Below, piece by piece: positions 17,073 to 25,595 of a DNA stretch of 64,000 nucleotides. Under the pieces are notes generated by a model. The model saw nothing but the letters and a program-made list of their open reading frames with translations, was not told the DNA's origin and did no database searches. Both the position numbers and the translations under genes were made by a program. The DNA is from an uncultured Muribaculaceae bacterium (GTDB taxonomy: Bacteria > Bacteroidota > Bacteroidia > Bacteroidales > Muribaculaceae). Each line of letters starts with the position of its first letter. The stretch's first letter is position 1. The DNA is taken from NCBI GenBank assembly GCA_905233915.1, contig CAJOFM010000009.1, positions 57,064 through 121,063 on the forward strand. The letters run 5' to 3'.

Positions 17073-18803
17073 TTAGTTGACACGCTCAAATGCGTCTTTT
17101 TTCACAACGAGGCTGTTCTCGGCCTTGACAGTAGCGCGCTCATTGGGCTGCAAGCCTGCGCCAATAACCTCGTTAGGAATCTGGATTGCATACCTGGGAT
17201 CAAGTACGCCCAGATGATAAACATCACTGATACCCATCTTGTGGGTCACCTCAAAGCCGAAACGCTTGATGTCGAACCAACGGTTGCCCAGGTGAACCAT
17301 CTGAATGCGGCGGAAGTGCTCCACGCAGTGCAGATAGGGCAGAATCTCTTCGGTCACATGGTAACGGTCGCTGGGGCAAACCTCGTCGATGTGGAAATCC
17401 TGCTTGATACCGAAACCGGGATCCTTGGTGTAGAACCTGATGACCTGTTCCTTGGTCAGCTTGGTCATGTTGTAGTTGCGTGACCCGTCGGTGAGCAGAT
17501 GCTCATCGCACCACAAAGCAAGGTCGTTAAAGGCAGCATCGAGGTTGCCCAGGAAGATGTTAGCCTCGGCACGCAACAAGATGGTCTCCTGACTGGTAAA
17601 CTCGGGACGTACCATGTGCACGTAACCGATACCAGCCAACTTGTCGGTGTACTCAAACTGCTCAAAGCAGTTGCCGACAAAGAATGCGCCATAGTCGTAG
17701 CCCACACTAGCACACATGCTGGAGAAGCAAGGCATCATTGAGAATGAAATCTGCTTCTTACCACTGCGGTAAGACCACTTGCAGTTCTCCCATGACGGGC
17801 CGGGACCCATGATGGTAGCACGAAGGGCATCGCGGTTGCAGGCAAAACGATAACCATAGAAACGACGGTCAAAAGTACTATAAGTACCAATCAACATAAA
17901 GTTGCCGGGACGCTGCACACTGCTGTAGTAGCGTGCGACATCGCTATAATAGTAGAAGTCTTCCTGATCCCAGAAATCATTACGCATAGTAGCAGGATCA
18001 TTGCCCTTGAAGGCGGCAGTAGCATATTGCACAACCTTGTCATATTCACGCTTCACGGTATAGAAGCGGGCAGCAAAGGCATTGGAAGCGGCTACATTGA
18101 AGTGATACTTGGGAATCTCATAAAAATCATCAGTTACATATTGCAAACCCGTCAACAGGTCGGCCTCAATCTTGTCGTAGGTCTCCTGCAGCGTGCCACG
18201 ATCATACTTAGGATCGAGCCTTGTCTCGGGCTCGGTAGCATAAGGAATGCCAGGCAACGTTTGGCTGATGGTTGCACCACGATAAGGCATGCAGAAGATC
18301 TGCGCCAAGATATAGTGGTGATAAGCACGAATCATGTGGGCCTCGCCCTTGATAGCATTCATGCGGGCACGGTCGGCAGCGGTGAGGGGCTCACCTTCAA
18401 TCTCACCGGTTTGCTCAAAGAGTTCAACCTTTTGAAGAACAGCATTGGCTGCTGCAATAGCGGCATAGCATCCGCTCCAGATACCTGAAGGAGAATCTCC
18501 ATCGCTGATATCCAGATCCACATCCTGCCATGCATAAAGCTGCTCATCGAATTGATCGTAGGAGCTGAGGTGATAACGCATACCCTCATCATCAGGAGAG
18601 TTGTTATCGGCGACATTATCTGTTGACAACTCACAAACGTTGGCGTAGTTGTTCTGAGTATAGGCGGTTACAAGCAGCTGCTGCAGCTGGTCGAGGTTCA
18701 CGAGATAAACACGAGTATCAGGAACCTTATCCAGGAAGTCGTTGCAAGCGCTCAAACCGACGAGAGCCAACCCTAAAAAGAATATTTTATATCTTAGTTT
18801 CAT
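17073..18803 (-). CDS. SusD/RagB-type surface nutrient-binding lipoprotein
   Basis: The 576-residue protein has a lipobox with Cys20 (LVGLSACNDFLDKVPD). Tetratricopeptide-like helices follow, for example AAIAAANAVLQKVE and GEAHMIRAYHHYILAQIFCMPY, and it ends with the RagB/SusD C-terminal region (HRIQMVHLGNRWFDIKRFG, DPRYAIQIPNEVIGAG). SusD lids the SusC transporter and binds the nutrient outside the cell. It starts 31 bases after susC ends. Length is normal. Confidence 0.93.
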   Translation of the reverse strand: MKLRYKIFFLGLALVGLSACNDFLDKVPDTRVYLVNLDQLQQLLVTAYTQNNYANVCELSTDNVADNNSPDDEGMRYHLSSYDQFDEQLYAWQDVDLDISDGDSPSGIWSGCYAAIAAANAVLQKVELFEQTGEIEGEPLTAADRARMNAIKGEAHMIRAYHHYILAQIFCMPYRGATISQTLPGIPYATEPETRLDPKYDRGTLQETYDKIEADLLTGLQYVTDDFYEIPKYHFNVAASNAFAARFYTVKREYDKVVQYATAAFKGNDPATMRNDFWDQEDFYYYSDVARYYSSVQRPGNFMLIGTYSTFDRRFYGYRFACNRDALRATIMGPGPSWENCKWSYRSGKKQISFSMMPCFSSMCASVGYDYGAFFVGNCFEQFEYTDKLAGIGYVHMVRPEFTSQETILLRAEANIFLGNLDAAFNDLALWCDEHLLTDGSRNYNMTKLTKEQVIRFYTKDPGFGIKQDFHIDEVCPSDRYHVTEEILPYLHCVEHFRRIQMVHLGNRWFDIKRFGFEVTHKMGISDVYHLGVLDPRYAIQIPNEVIGAGLQPNERATVKAENSLVVKKDAFERVN

Positions 18804-18834
18804 AGTCTATATTATATATAATGTGGAACATCCA

Positions 18835-21800
18835 TTACATACCCAAACGCAACGTGAGAGTTAACTGCTTGGGGTTGGGCGAAGCCACACCACCACTGTT
18901 GAAGAACTCAGGATCCTGACCATTGAGCTTCTTGTCGGCATAGAGCAGACAGATGTTGGTGGCAGCCAGTTTCAACGATGCAGAGGTCAAACGCAGACGT
19001 GAAATTAAAGTCTTGGGAATATCATAGGTCAACGACACCTCTTTCAGGCGGATAAATCCACCATCGGCGATGCGCACGGTGCTGTAGTTGTAAGCATTGA
19101 ATGCGGTACCCAGATACTCGTTGTTGTAAGCCTGACGGCGTGAAGCGATAGCGGGGATGTCGGTAACGGCCTCATCACCAGGCAGTACCCAGCGGTTCTT
19201 GAAGTCCTTGGTAAAGGAAGTGAGGTCGCTATAGCCTGCTGCAAACACACGGTCAAGACGCAGCTTGTTACCAAACGAATAGGTCATGAACACATTGAGG
19301 TGGAAGCCCTTCCAGTCGAAGGTGTTACCAAAACCACCAGTGATAGTGGGATCAACGGGACCCTCATACTTCAAGAAGTCCAGATTGTCGGAGTTCTGGA
19401 AGTTGAACCAACCGTTGGTGATGTTACCATTCTCATCATAAACCAGGGGCATACCGTGGTCATCCAATCCAGCAAACGGGATTGAGAAGATGGCGCGGTG
19501 GGGATAGCCCTGAAGTGCGAAACCAGTACCGTAAACCAGGTCGATAACACGCGAACGTGAATCAAGCTTGGTGATCTCGGTTTTAGCATAGGAGAAGGTC
19601 AAGTCGGTGTTCCAACCAAATCCACCGGGACGGGTGGGCTCGATATTGCGAGACGAAATGGTGAACTCAACACCATGAGACTTCATCTCGGCAACGTTAC
19701 CATACTTACTGGTCTCACCACCGACACCCTGGGTGCGGATAAGACCGATAAGGTCGAAGTTGTTGCGGAAATACCAGTCAAAGTTCAAGTTGATGCGGTT
19801 GTAGAGGAAACCGAGGTCGAAACCAAGGTCGAACTCATGCTTCTTCTCGTAGGTCAGATCGCTGTTGCCCAGACCGCTCAGGTAAAGACCCATCTCATAG
19901 GTGTCAAGCTCCTGACGCCAGGGGCGGGTGGGATAATAAGCAGCCTCGGCATTAGCCAGGGTCATGGGACCGCTCTCGGCAGTCAGCGAGTAGCTGACGC
20001 GCATACGAGCATAAGTCAGGGCCTTCTGGCTCAGCTTCATCTTCTGGAAGAACGGCTCGTCATGGATGTTCCATGCCATCGAAACGTTCCAGGTAGGCAT
20101 CCAACGGCTCTGGGTGGTCTTACCCATCTGGTTGGAGCCCTCATAACGCCAAGTACCGTTCAGGATGTAACGGCTCTTGAAAGCATAGGTTGCAACGGCA
20201 TAGTAAGCCATGTTGCGGTTGTGACGCTCACCCACGCTGAAATAAGAACCATTCTCCTCCTGCATCTGCTTGAACAGCTTGTAATTGCCGAAGGGCAAGT
20301 TACCGTTGGAGTAAACGATACCCCAAGCATCAAATGCCTGAGAGAAACGCTCGTGACGAACGGCATCCATACCTGCAAACAGGTTGATCAGATGGGTACC
20401 GTTGTTGAAATCCTTTTGGTAAGAACCCGAAGCACGGAACGTGAAGGTCTTGTTGTGGTTCTTAGCAAAGAACAACATACCACCCTTGTCAAGAACTGTC
20501 TCGGGAAGACCATTCTTCACATCGGGGTCGGTATAAAGGTAAGTATTTGATGCACGGATTGTAGCATTCTCGGGAACGATACCAGCACGATAAGCGTTGG
20601 CCTGGTTACTGTTGTCCAGAACGTAGTGGTTCTGCTCGGTGTTAGCCACACGCAGTGAACCCAGGAAGTTGAACTCGAGCGACTGATCCTGCTTCATGAT
20701 GGGCTTGATGTTGATTTCGCCCTGGAACTTAAGGTCGGTCACGGTCAAGCCGATATAGTTCTGTTCCAACTCGTCAAAGATGTTGAAAGTCGTGTAGTTG
20801 CGGGTATAACGCATGTTGGGGTCAACCGTACGAGCAGTATTCAACGAATAGCTGTAGGGGTTGATATCAAAGTCACGCCTTACCTCACCGCTAACCACGT
20901 CCACATTCTGACTCAAGGTACCAGGAGCTTTCTGATCACGGAAACTGTCGCTGTTCAGAATTTTGATCTTGATCTTGTCGGTCAGATTATAGATTGCATT
21001 AGCATTAAAGGTGTAACGCTCAACGCGGCTGCTCTTGTACCATCCCGGGTCGGTCATAATCGAAGCCGAGGTATAGAACGAGCCCTTGTCGGTACCACCC
21101 GAAACGCTCACCGAGTGGGTCTGCATGATGTTGTTGTTGAACAACAGGTCAAACCAGTCGGTGTTACGCATCTCAGCTTCACGCAGGAATTGGTTACGTG
21201 CGTTCTGGGTATTAGGCAGAGCAAAGGTACCGGTAACCGGATCATAGGTGTCCATCAAGGTGTACATCTGGCCATAGATACCGGACGAGGTGCTATTCAC
21301 GAGGTTAGCATACTCCAGCCAACCCTTCTGCTCCATCTCGCGCAAGATACTCATCTGCTCCTGTGAGTTACAGATGTTGAAGTTGCGGTAGTTGGGCTTC
21401 AAGCGATAGGTGAACTCACCCGTGTAGTTAATGTTGGATTGGCCCTTGCGACCTGTCTTGGTCGTGATTACAATCACACCGGCACTAGCCTTGGCACCAT
21501 AGATTGAGGTAGCGGAACCGTCCTTCAGGATCTGGAAGCTCTCGATATCGTCGGCGTTAAGACCGGCAACAGCCGAGGCAATCAGCGTGTTGGCATCACC
21601 CGATGACAGGTCATCGGCACTGATGTCCACGTTGTCCTCCAGAACAACACCATCCACTACCCACAGGGGCTTGGAGCTACCATAGATAGAGGTAGCACCA
21701 CGAACGCGGATCTTAGGAGCTGTACCGAAGGTACCAGACACGTTCTGCACCTGCACACCAGACACGCGGCCTTCAAGACCACGGCTGACGTCGGCAACAC

Positions 21801-22185
21801 CCGAGAGCTTTGTCTTCTCGGCGTCCACACTCTGGGTTGCACCGGTAAAGAGTCGTTTGTCCACCTTCTGATAACCGGTGACAACAACCTCACCAAGCAC
21901 CTCACCCTTGGGGGTCAGAGTAATGGTCATGCCCGACTTGGCATTAACCACTGCATCCTCATAACCCACATAGGTGACTTTAATCTTTGTGCCTGCGGGC
22001 ACATTCAAGGTAAAGTGACCGTCAATGTCGGTAGCCACGCCGTTCTTGGGATTGCTCTGCTGAACGACCGACGCGCCAATGACAGGTTCATTGTTCTCGT
22101 CAAACACTGTACCACTGACCTGGGCAGATACCCCAAGCGTGGTCAATGCCATGACCAGGAACAAGAGTAAATGTTTAAGACTCAT
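18835..22185 (-). CDS. SusC/RagA TonB-linked outer-membrane transporter
   Basis: The 1116-residue protein has a signal peptide (to about ALTTLGVSA) and an N-terminal carboxypeptidase-regulatory-like beta domain (residues 23-100). The TonB box EVVVTGYQ follows, then the plug with the SusC signature (GLEGRVSGVQVQNVSG, IRVRGATSIYG, SATSIYGAKASAGVIVITTK) and a 22-strand barrel ending LTLRLGM. There is no N-terminal anti-sigma-signalling extension. It imports a nutrient captured by SusD using TonB-ExbBD energy. No glycosidase is encoded in the operon; the metallopeptidase partner points to a peptide or glycoprotein substrate. Confidence 0.95.
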   Translation of the reverse strand: MSLKHLLLFLVMALTTLGVSAQVSGTVFDENNEPVIGASVVQQSNPKNGVATDIDGHFTLNVPAGTKIKVTYVGYEDAVVNAKSGMTITLTPKGEVLGEVVVTGYQKVDKRLFTGATQSVDAEKTKLSGVADVSRGLEGRVSGVQVQNVSGTFGTAPKIRVRGATSIYGSSKPLWVVDGVVLEDNVDISADDLSSGDANTLIASAVAGLNADDIESFQILKDGSATSIYGAKASAGVIVITTKTGRKGQSNINYTGEFTYRLKPNYRNFNICNSQEQMSILREMEQKGWLEYANLVNSTSSGIYGQMYTLMDTYDPVTGTFALPNTQNARNQFLREAEMRNTDWFDLLFNNNIMQTHSVSVSGGTDKGSFYTSASIMTDPGWYKSSRVERYTFNANAIYNLTDKIKIKILNSDSFRDQKAPGTLSQNVDVVSGEVRRDFDINPYSYSLNTARTVDPNMRYTRNYTTFNIFDELEQNYIGLTVTDLKFQGEINIKPIMKQDQSLEFNFLGSLRVANTEQNHYVLDNSNQANAYRAGIVPENATIRASNTYLYTDPDVKNGLPETVLDKGGMLFFAKNHNKTFTFRASGSYQKDFNNGTHLINLFAGMDAVRHERFSQAFDAWGIVYSNGNLPFGNYKLFKQMQEENGSYFSVGERHNRNMAYYAVATYAFKSRYILNGTWRYEGSNQMGKTTQSRWMPTWNVSMAWNIHDEPFFQKMKLSQKALTYARMRVSYSLTAESGPMTLANAEAAYYPTRPWRQELDTYEMGLYLSGLGNSDLTYEKKHEFDLGFDLGFLYNRINLNFDWYFRNNFDLIGLIRTQGVGGETSKYGNVAEMKSHGVEFTISSRNIEPTRPGGFGWNTDLTFSYAKTEITKLDSRSRVIDLVYGTGFALQGYPHRAIFSIPFAGLDDHGMPLVYDENGNITNGWFNFQNSDNLDFLKYEGPVDPTITGGFGNTFDWKGFHLNVFMTYSFGNKLRLDRVFAAGYSDLTSFTKDFKNRWVLPGDEAVTDIPAIASRRQAYNNEYLGTAFNAYNYSTVRIADGGFIRLKEVSLTYDIPKTLISRLRLTSASLKLAATNICLLYADKKLNGQDPEFFNSGGVASPNPKQLTLTLRLGM

Positions 22186-22402
22186 AAAAATAGTTTAATT
22201 GATTAGTTATTAATGTTTTATAAGTTTTCAATATACTTTTCACCCTTCTTCTTAGAACATGGTAGGCTTCAAAACTCAATATCATGTAAACAATCCAAAA
22301 CAGCGTGTTCTGCCTCGGTTCGTTTTAACAAGCCATTCCGCAAGCTGGATGGCACTATGCAGTTCTTCAGTTTCTTAACACCAAACTTTCAAAAAAGAAA
22401 GG
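22186..22402 (-). promoter_or_regulatory. Long structured 5' leader of susC
   Basis: About 215 bases separate the predicted transcription start from the susC ATG. On the minus strand two hairpins can form. The first is 22332-22353 (GCCAT, CC with one bulged base, 7-base loop). The second is 22288-22325, with two 16-base arms pairing at 15 positions, four of them G-U, around a 6-base loop. The G-U pairs only work in the minus-strand RNA. No T run follows, so they are not simple terminators. The rest of the 587-base gap is AT-rich and holds no gene I can support. Confidence 0.55.
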
Positions 22403-22406
22403 CTTG

Positions 22407-22414
22407 CAAAGTTA
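22407..22414 (-). promoter_or_regulatory. -7 promoter element of the susC operon
   Basis: TAACTTTG on the minus strand matches TAnnTTTG. No -33 TTTG at the usual spacing is seen, which would suit an activated promoter. Confidence 0.5.
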
Positions 22415-22501
22415 ATAGTTTTTTTTAATATAATGTACTTTTGTCAATAAGTTTTTTGTTTTTTTGACCAAATTGCCACAAGAATAATTACAAAACGATT
22501 T

Positions 22502-22603
22502 GATAATCAGCAATCTAACGTTAAATGTTAAAATCACATTGTCCCATTATGGCCAAAGTGTTCAACCAACCCTTGAAATTTGATATCTAATAATCTGATT
22601 ATC
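22502..22603. promoter_or_regulatory. Inverted GATAATCAG pair upstream of the susC promoter
   Basis: GATAATCAG (22502-22510) recurs inverted as CTGATTATC (22595-22603), and the second copy is itself part of a palindrome AATAATCTGATTATC. It could be an operator, but the region is AT-rich. Confidence 0.25.
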
Positions 22604-22725
22604 ATTTATTTATAACATATTAGACATCTACTAATCCACCTTTACTGATTTCAGTGAAGCAATTATCCTGTTTTTCAGTCACATTTTTTACCCGAAGTCA
22701 TGGGGGGATTCTGCTGGAAAAAGTG

Positions 22726-22733
22726 TAACTTTG
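22726..22733 (+). promoter_or_regulatory. -7 promoter element of the pseudouridine synthase gene
   Basis: TAACTTTG matches the consensus. It excludes the in-frame TTG at 22731 and leaves ATGs at 22746 and 22773. Confidence 0.55.
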
Positions 22734-22772
22734 CACAACCGCAACATGCGGCCATTAAGCAACGATTCTGAT

Positions 22773-23441
22773 ATGGAAATAGTATATGACGACAACCACA
22801 TCGTCATCGTCAACAAGGAGGCGGGCGAGCTGGTGCAGGGTGACCGCACTGGCGACCCTACACTTATCGACACGGTGAAGGCGTGGATCAAGGAGAAATA
22901 TGACAAACCCGGCAACGTGTTCCTTGGGGTAACCCACCGCATCGACCGCCCCACCTGCGGCCTGGTGGTCATGGCCAAGACCAGCAAGGGCTTGTCGAGG
23001 ATGAACGAGCTTTTCCGCAAGGGGGAGGTCCACAAGACCTACTGGGCCGTGGTGGGCAACCAACCGCCCAAGCAGGAAGACACGCTCACCCATTATCTCA
23101 AGAGTGTGGAAAGCAATAACAAAACCCATGTGAGTATCGTGCCTCGCGAGGACCACCAGAAGGCCGTTCTCAACTATCGTGTCATCGCCGCCAGCCAGCG
23201 CTATTGGCTGCTCGAGGTGGACCTCATCACAGGCCGCAAGCACCAAATCAGGGCGCAGTTGTCGGCCATCGGGTGCCCCATCAAGGGCGACCTCAAGTAT
23301 GGAGCACCGCGCAGCAACCCCAATGGCGGCATCTCACTGCAGGCCCACCGCATCCGCTTTACCCATCCCGTTAGCGGTAAGGAAATCGACGTCACCGCCC
23401 CCCTACCCGACGACTTCAAGCGGTTGGGCTTTGACATGTGA
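22773..23441 (+). CDS. RluA-family pseudouridine synthase
   Basis: The 222-residue protein starts MEIVYDDNHIVIVNKEAGELVQ, the usual RluA-domain opening. The catalytic motif HRIDRPTCGLVV (residues 67-78) carries the essential Asp. KTYWAVV, ITGRKHQIRAQLS and PIKGDLKYG complete the pattern. It lacks the N-terminal S4 domain, like the small RluA/TruC-type members that modify rRNA or tRNA uridines. The target is not decidable here. An upstream ATG at 22746 would add nine residues. Confidence 0.88.
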   Translation: MEIVYDDNHIVIVNKEAGELVQGDRTGDPTLIDTVKAWIKEKYDKPGNVFLGVTHRIDRPTCGLVVMAKTSKGLSRMNELFRKGEVHKTYWAVVGNQPPKQEDTLTHYLKSVESNNKTHVSIVPREDHQKAVLNYRVIAASQRYWLLEVDLITGRKHQIRAQLSAIGCPIKGDLKYGAPRSNPNGGISLQAHRIRFTHPVSGKEIDVTAPLPDDFKRLGFDM

Positions 23442-23460
23442 TTTATTTTCATTAATTTTG
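23430..23460 (+). promoter_or_regulatory. Consensus promoter of the fumarase gene
   Basis: TTTG at 23430-23433, a 19-base spacer and TAATTTTG at 23453-23460 form a full match. The -33 box lies in the last codons of the upstream gene. Confidence 0.75.
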
Positions 23461-23505
23461 CAGCATTGAAATCATCATATCACATCAATAATTAAAAAAC
23501 GATTT

Positions 23506-25131
23506 ATGGCAAACAATCCTGAATTCCGTTATGCGCCCATGTTCCAATTGGGCAAAGATGACACCGAATACTATAAGCTCACTAGCGACTACGTGTTGGT
23601 GGGCGAGTTTGAGGGCAAACCCATCCTGAAGATTGAGCCCGAGGCCCTGACCATGCTGGCCCAACAGGCTTTCCGCGACGTCAATTTCCTGTTACGCCGC
23701 TCCCACAACGAGCAGGTAGCCAAGATTTTGCATGACCCCGAGGCCAGTGATAACGACAAGTATGTGGCCTTGACCTTCCTGCGCAACGCCGAGGTTGCCG
23801 CCAAGGGTCAGCTTCCCTTGTGCCAGGACACCGGCACTGCCATCATTCACGGCGAGAAAGGCCAGCAGGTGTGGACAGGATTCTGTGACGAGGAAGCCCT
23901 CGCCCGCGGCGTCTATAACACCTACACCCAGGAGAACCTGCGCTACTCACAGAATGCTCCCTTGAGCATGTATGAGGAGGTGAACACCCGCTGCAACCTG
24001 CCCGCCCAGATTGACCTAGAGTGCACCGAGGGCATGGAATACCATTTCCTGTGCGTTACCAAGGGCGGCGGCAGCGCCAACAAGACCTACCTGTATCAGA
24101 TGACCAAGGCCGTCCTCAATCCCGGCACCCTCGTGCCTTTCCTGGTTGACAAGATGCGCACCTTGGGCACGGCAGCATGCCCGCCCTATCACATCGCATT
24201 CGTCATCGGCGGCACCAGCGCCGAGAAAAACCTGCTGACCGTCAAGTTGGCTTCTACACATTATTATGATAATCTGCCCACCACTGGCGACGAGACGGGT
24301 CGCGCATTCCGCGACATCGAGCTGGAGAAGCAAGTGCTCGAGGAGGCTTACAAGATCGGTTTGGGAGCCCAGTTCGGCGGCAAGTACATGGCCCATGACG
24401 TGCGCATCGTTCGCCTGCCGCGCCACGGAGCATCGTGCCCCATCGGTTTGGGCGTCAGCTGCAGTGCCGACCGCAACATCAAGGCCAAAATCAATCGTGA
24501 AGGTGTGTGGATCGAGAAACTCGACGACAATCCCACTGAACTCATTCCCGAGGAACTGCGCCAGGCCGGTGAAGGTGGCGGCATCAAGATTGACCTAGAC
24601 CGCCCCATGAGCGAGACCCTCGCCATCCTCGACAAGTATCCCGTATCGACCCGCGTGTCGCTATCCGGCACTATCATTGTGGGCCGCGACATCGCACACG
24701 CCAAGTGGAAAGAGCGCTATGACCGCGGTGAGGGTATCCCCCAGTACATCAAGGACCACCCAGTACTCTATGCCGGCCCGGCCAAGACGCCCGCTGGAAT
24801 GCCTTGCGGCTCAATGGGCCCGACGACTGCCAACCGCATGGATCCCTATGTTGACCTGTTCCAAAGCCTGGGCGGCAGCATGGTGATGATCGCCAAGGGC
24901 AACCGCAGCCAGGAGGTGACCGACGCTTGCAAGAAGCACGGCGGCTTCTACCTGGGCAGCATCGGCGGTCCCGCCGCCATCCTGTCTCAGGAGAGCATCA
25001 AGAGCATTGAATGCGTCGAGTATCCCGAGCTGGGTATGGAAGCCGTGTGGAAAATCCGCGTCGTGGACTTCCCCGCTTTCATCCTCGTGGATAACAAGGG
25101 CAACGACTTTTTCAAGAAAATCGGCCTGTAA
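23506..25131 (+). CDS. Class I fumarate hydratase (4Fe-4S)
   Basis: The 541-residue protein joins the alpha region ([23 protein letters not shown], Cys ligand near residue 108; [27 protein letters not shown]) with the C-terminal beta swivel domain ([43 protein letters not shown]). This is the iron-sulphur fumarase of E. coli FumA/FumB type, interconverting fumarate and malate. Oxygen sensitivity fits an anaerobe. It is monocistronic, with its own promoter and terminator. Confidence 0.94.
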   Translation: MANNPEFRYAPMFQLGKDDTEYYKLTSDYVLVGEFEGKPILKIEPEALTMLAQQAFRDVNFLLRRSHNEQVAKILHDPEASDNDKYVALTFLRNAEVAAKGQLPLCQDTGTAIIHGEKGQQVWTGFCDEEALARGVYNTYTQENLRYSQNAPLSMYEEVNTRCNLPAQIDLECTEGMEYHFLCVTKGGGSANKTYLYQMTKAVLNPGTLVPFLVDKMRTLGTAACPPYHIAFVIGGTSAEKNLLTVKLASTHYYDNLPTTGDETGRAFRDIELEKQVLEEAYKIGLGAQFGGKYMAHDVRIVRLPRHGASCPIGLGVSCSADRNIKAKINREGVWIEKLDDNPTELIPEELRQAGEGGGIKIDLDRPMSETLAILDKYPVSTRVSLSGTIIVGRDIAHAKWKERYDRGEGIPQYIKDHPVLYAGPAKTPAGMPCGSMGPTTANRMDPYVDLFQSLGGSMVMIAKGNRSQEVTDACKKHGGFYLGSIGGPAAILSQESIKSIECVEYPELGMEAVWKIRVVDFPAFILVDNKGNDFFKKIGL

Positions 25132-25158
25132 TAGCGCAAGCATTTGACCTTATCACAA

Positions 25159-25202
25159 CAGCCATGCGGCCCAAAAATTTCGGGTCGCATGGCTGCTTTT
25201 AA
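25159..25202 (+). terminator. Terminator after the fumarase gene
   Basis: CAGCCATGCG (159-168) pairs perfectly with CGCATGGCTG (186-195), extended by CCC/GGG inside a mismatch, and is followed by CTTTTAA. Confidence 0.82.
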
Positions 25203-25275
25203 GCCAAAATCTCGCCAAAACACTATTGTTTTCAGTAAAAATATGTTAAAAAACACATTTTTTGTGTTATTAGTC

Positions 25276-25305
25276 TTGCCAGGTCGCAAAATAGTATTAC
25301 TTTTG
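25276..25305 (+). promoter_or_regulatory. Consensus promoter of the tRNA gene
   Basis: TTG at 25276-25278, a 19-base spacer and TACTTTTG at 25298-25305 match the Bacteroidota consensus just upstream of the tRNA. Confidence 0.75.
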
Positions 25306-25316
25306 CACTCGCAAAT

Positions 25317-25388
25317 TGCGGGATGGAGCAGTGGCAGCTCGTTGGGCTCATAACCCAAAGGTCGTCAGTTCGAGTCTGGCTCCCGCTA
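25317..25388 (+). tRNA. Initiator tRNA-Met (CAT anticodon)
   Basis: The cloverleaf is complete: acceptor with positions 2-7 paired, D stem GAGC/GCTC, anticodon stem-loop TTGGG-CTCATAA-CCCAA, and T arm GTCAG-TTCGAGT-CTGGC. Initiator marks are the three consecutive G-C pairs below the anticodon loop, A11-T24 in the D stem and an unpaired 1:72 position (T and T here). The CCA end is not encoded. It has its own promoter and terminator. Confidence 0.92.
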
Positions 25389-25395
25389 CTACGAG

Positions 25396-25427
25396 GAGGT
25401 TAAGCATTCGTACTTGACCTCTTTTTT
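25396..25427 (+). terminator. Terminator after the initiator tRNA
   Basis: GAGGTTAAG (396-404) pairs with CTTGACCTC (413-421) with one G-T pair, followed by six T. Confidence 0.9.
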
Positions 25428-25483
25428 GTTACGTGATTTCATGAAAAAACACGGCGGTTATTGCGCGTTATTAGAATAATGTG

Positions 25484-25491
25484 TAAATTTG
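25484..25491 (+). promoter_or_regulatory. Distal -7 element upstream of the glycosyltransferase gene
   Basis: TAAATTTG matches the consensus 104 bases before the ATG. No gene is seen in the leader it would create. Confidence 0.4.
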
Positions 25492-25564
25492 CGTTCGGCT
25501 AAGGTAGGCGCATCCTCAACCCACAACGGATAGATTCCATTCTTACACTATCTCAGGCATGCGC

Positions 25565-25572
25565 TAACTTTG
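25565..25572 (+). promoter_or_regulatory. Proximal -7 element upstream of the glycosyltransferase gene
   Basis: TAACTTTG lies 23 bases before the ATG at 25596 and is the more likely start of transcription for this gene and priA. Confidence 0.5.
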
Positions 25573-25595
25573 CTTGAAGAAAAAACCTACAGGCT

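Noticed and set aside
19675..20550. 291-residue open frame on the plus strand
   Set aside because: Antisense to the susC barrel region; the composition (His, Val, Leu rich, no domain) is typical of a shadow frame in GC-balanced coding DNA.
22213..22428. 71-residue open frame in the susC upstream region
   Set aside because: It lies opposite the susC leader and across its -7 element, and the translation shows no family pattern; the RNA hairpins explain the region better.
22502..22603. GATAATCAG inverted pair as a firm operator
   Set aside because: The region is strongly AT-rich and the two copies are 84 bases apart; kept only as a low-confidence feature.
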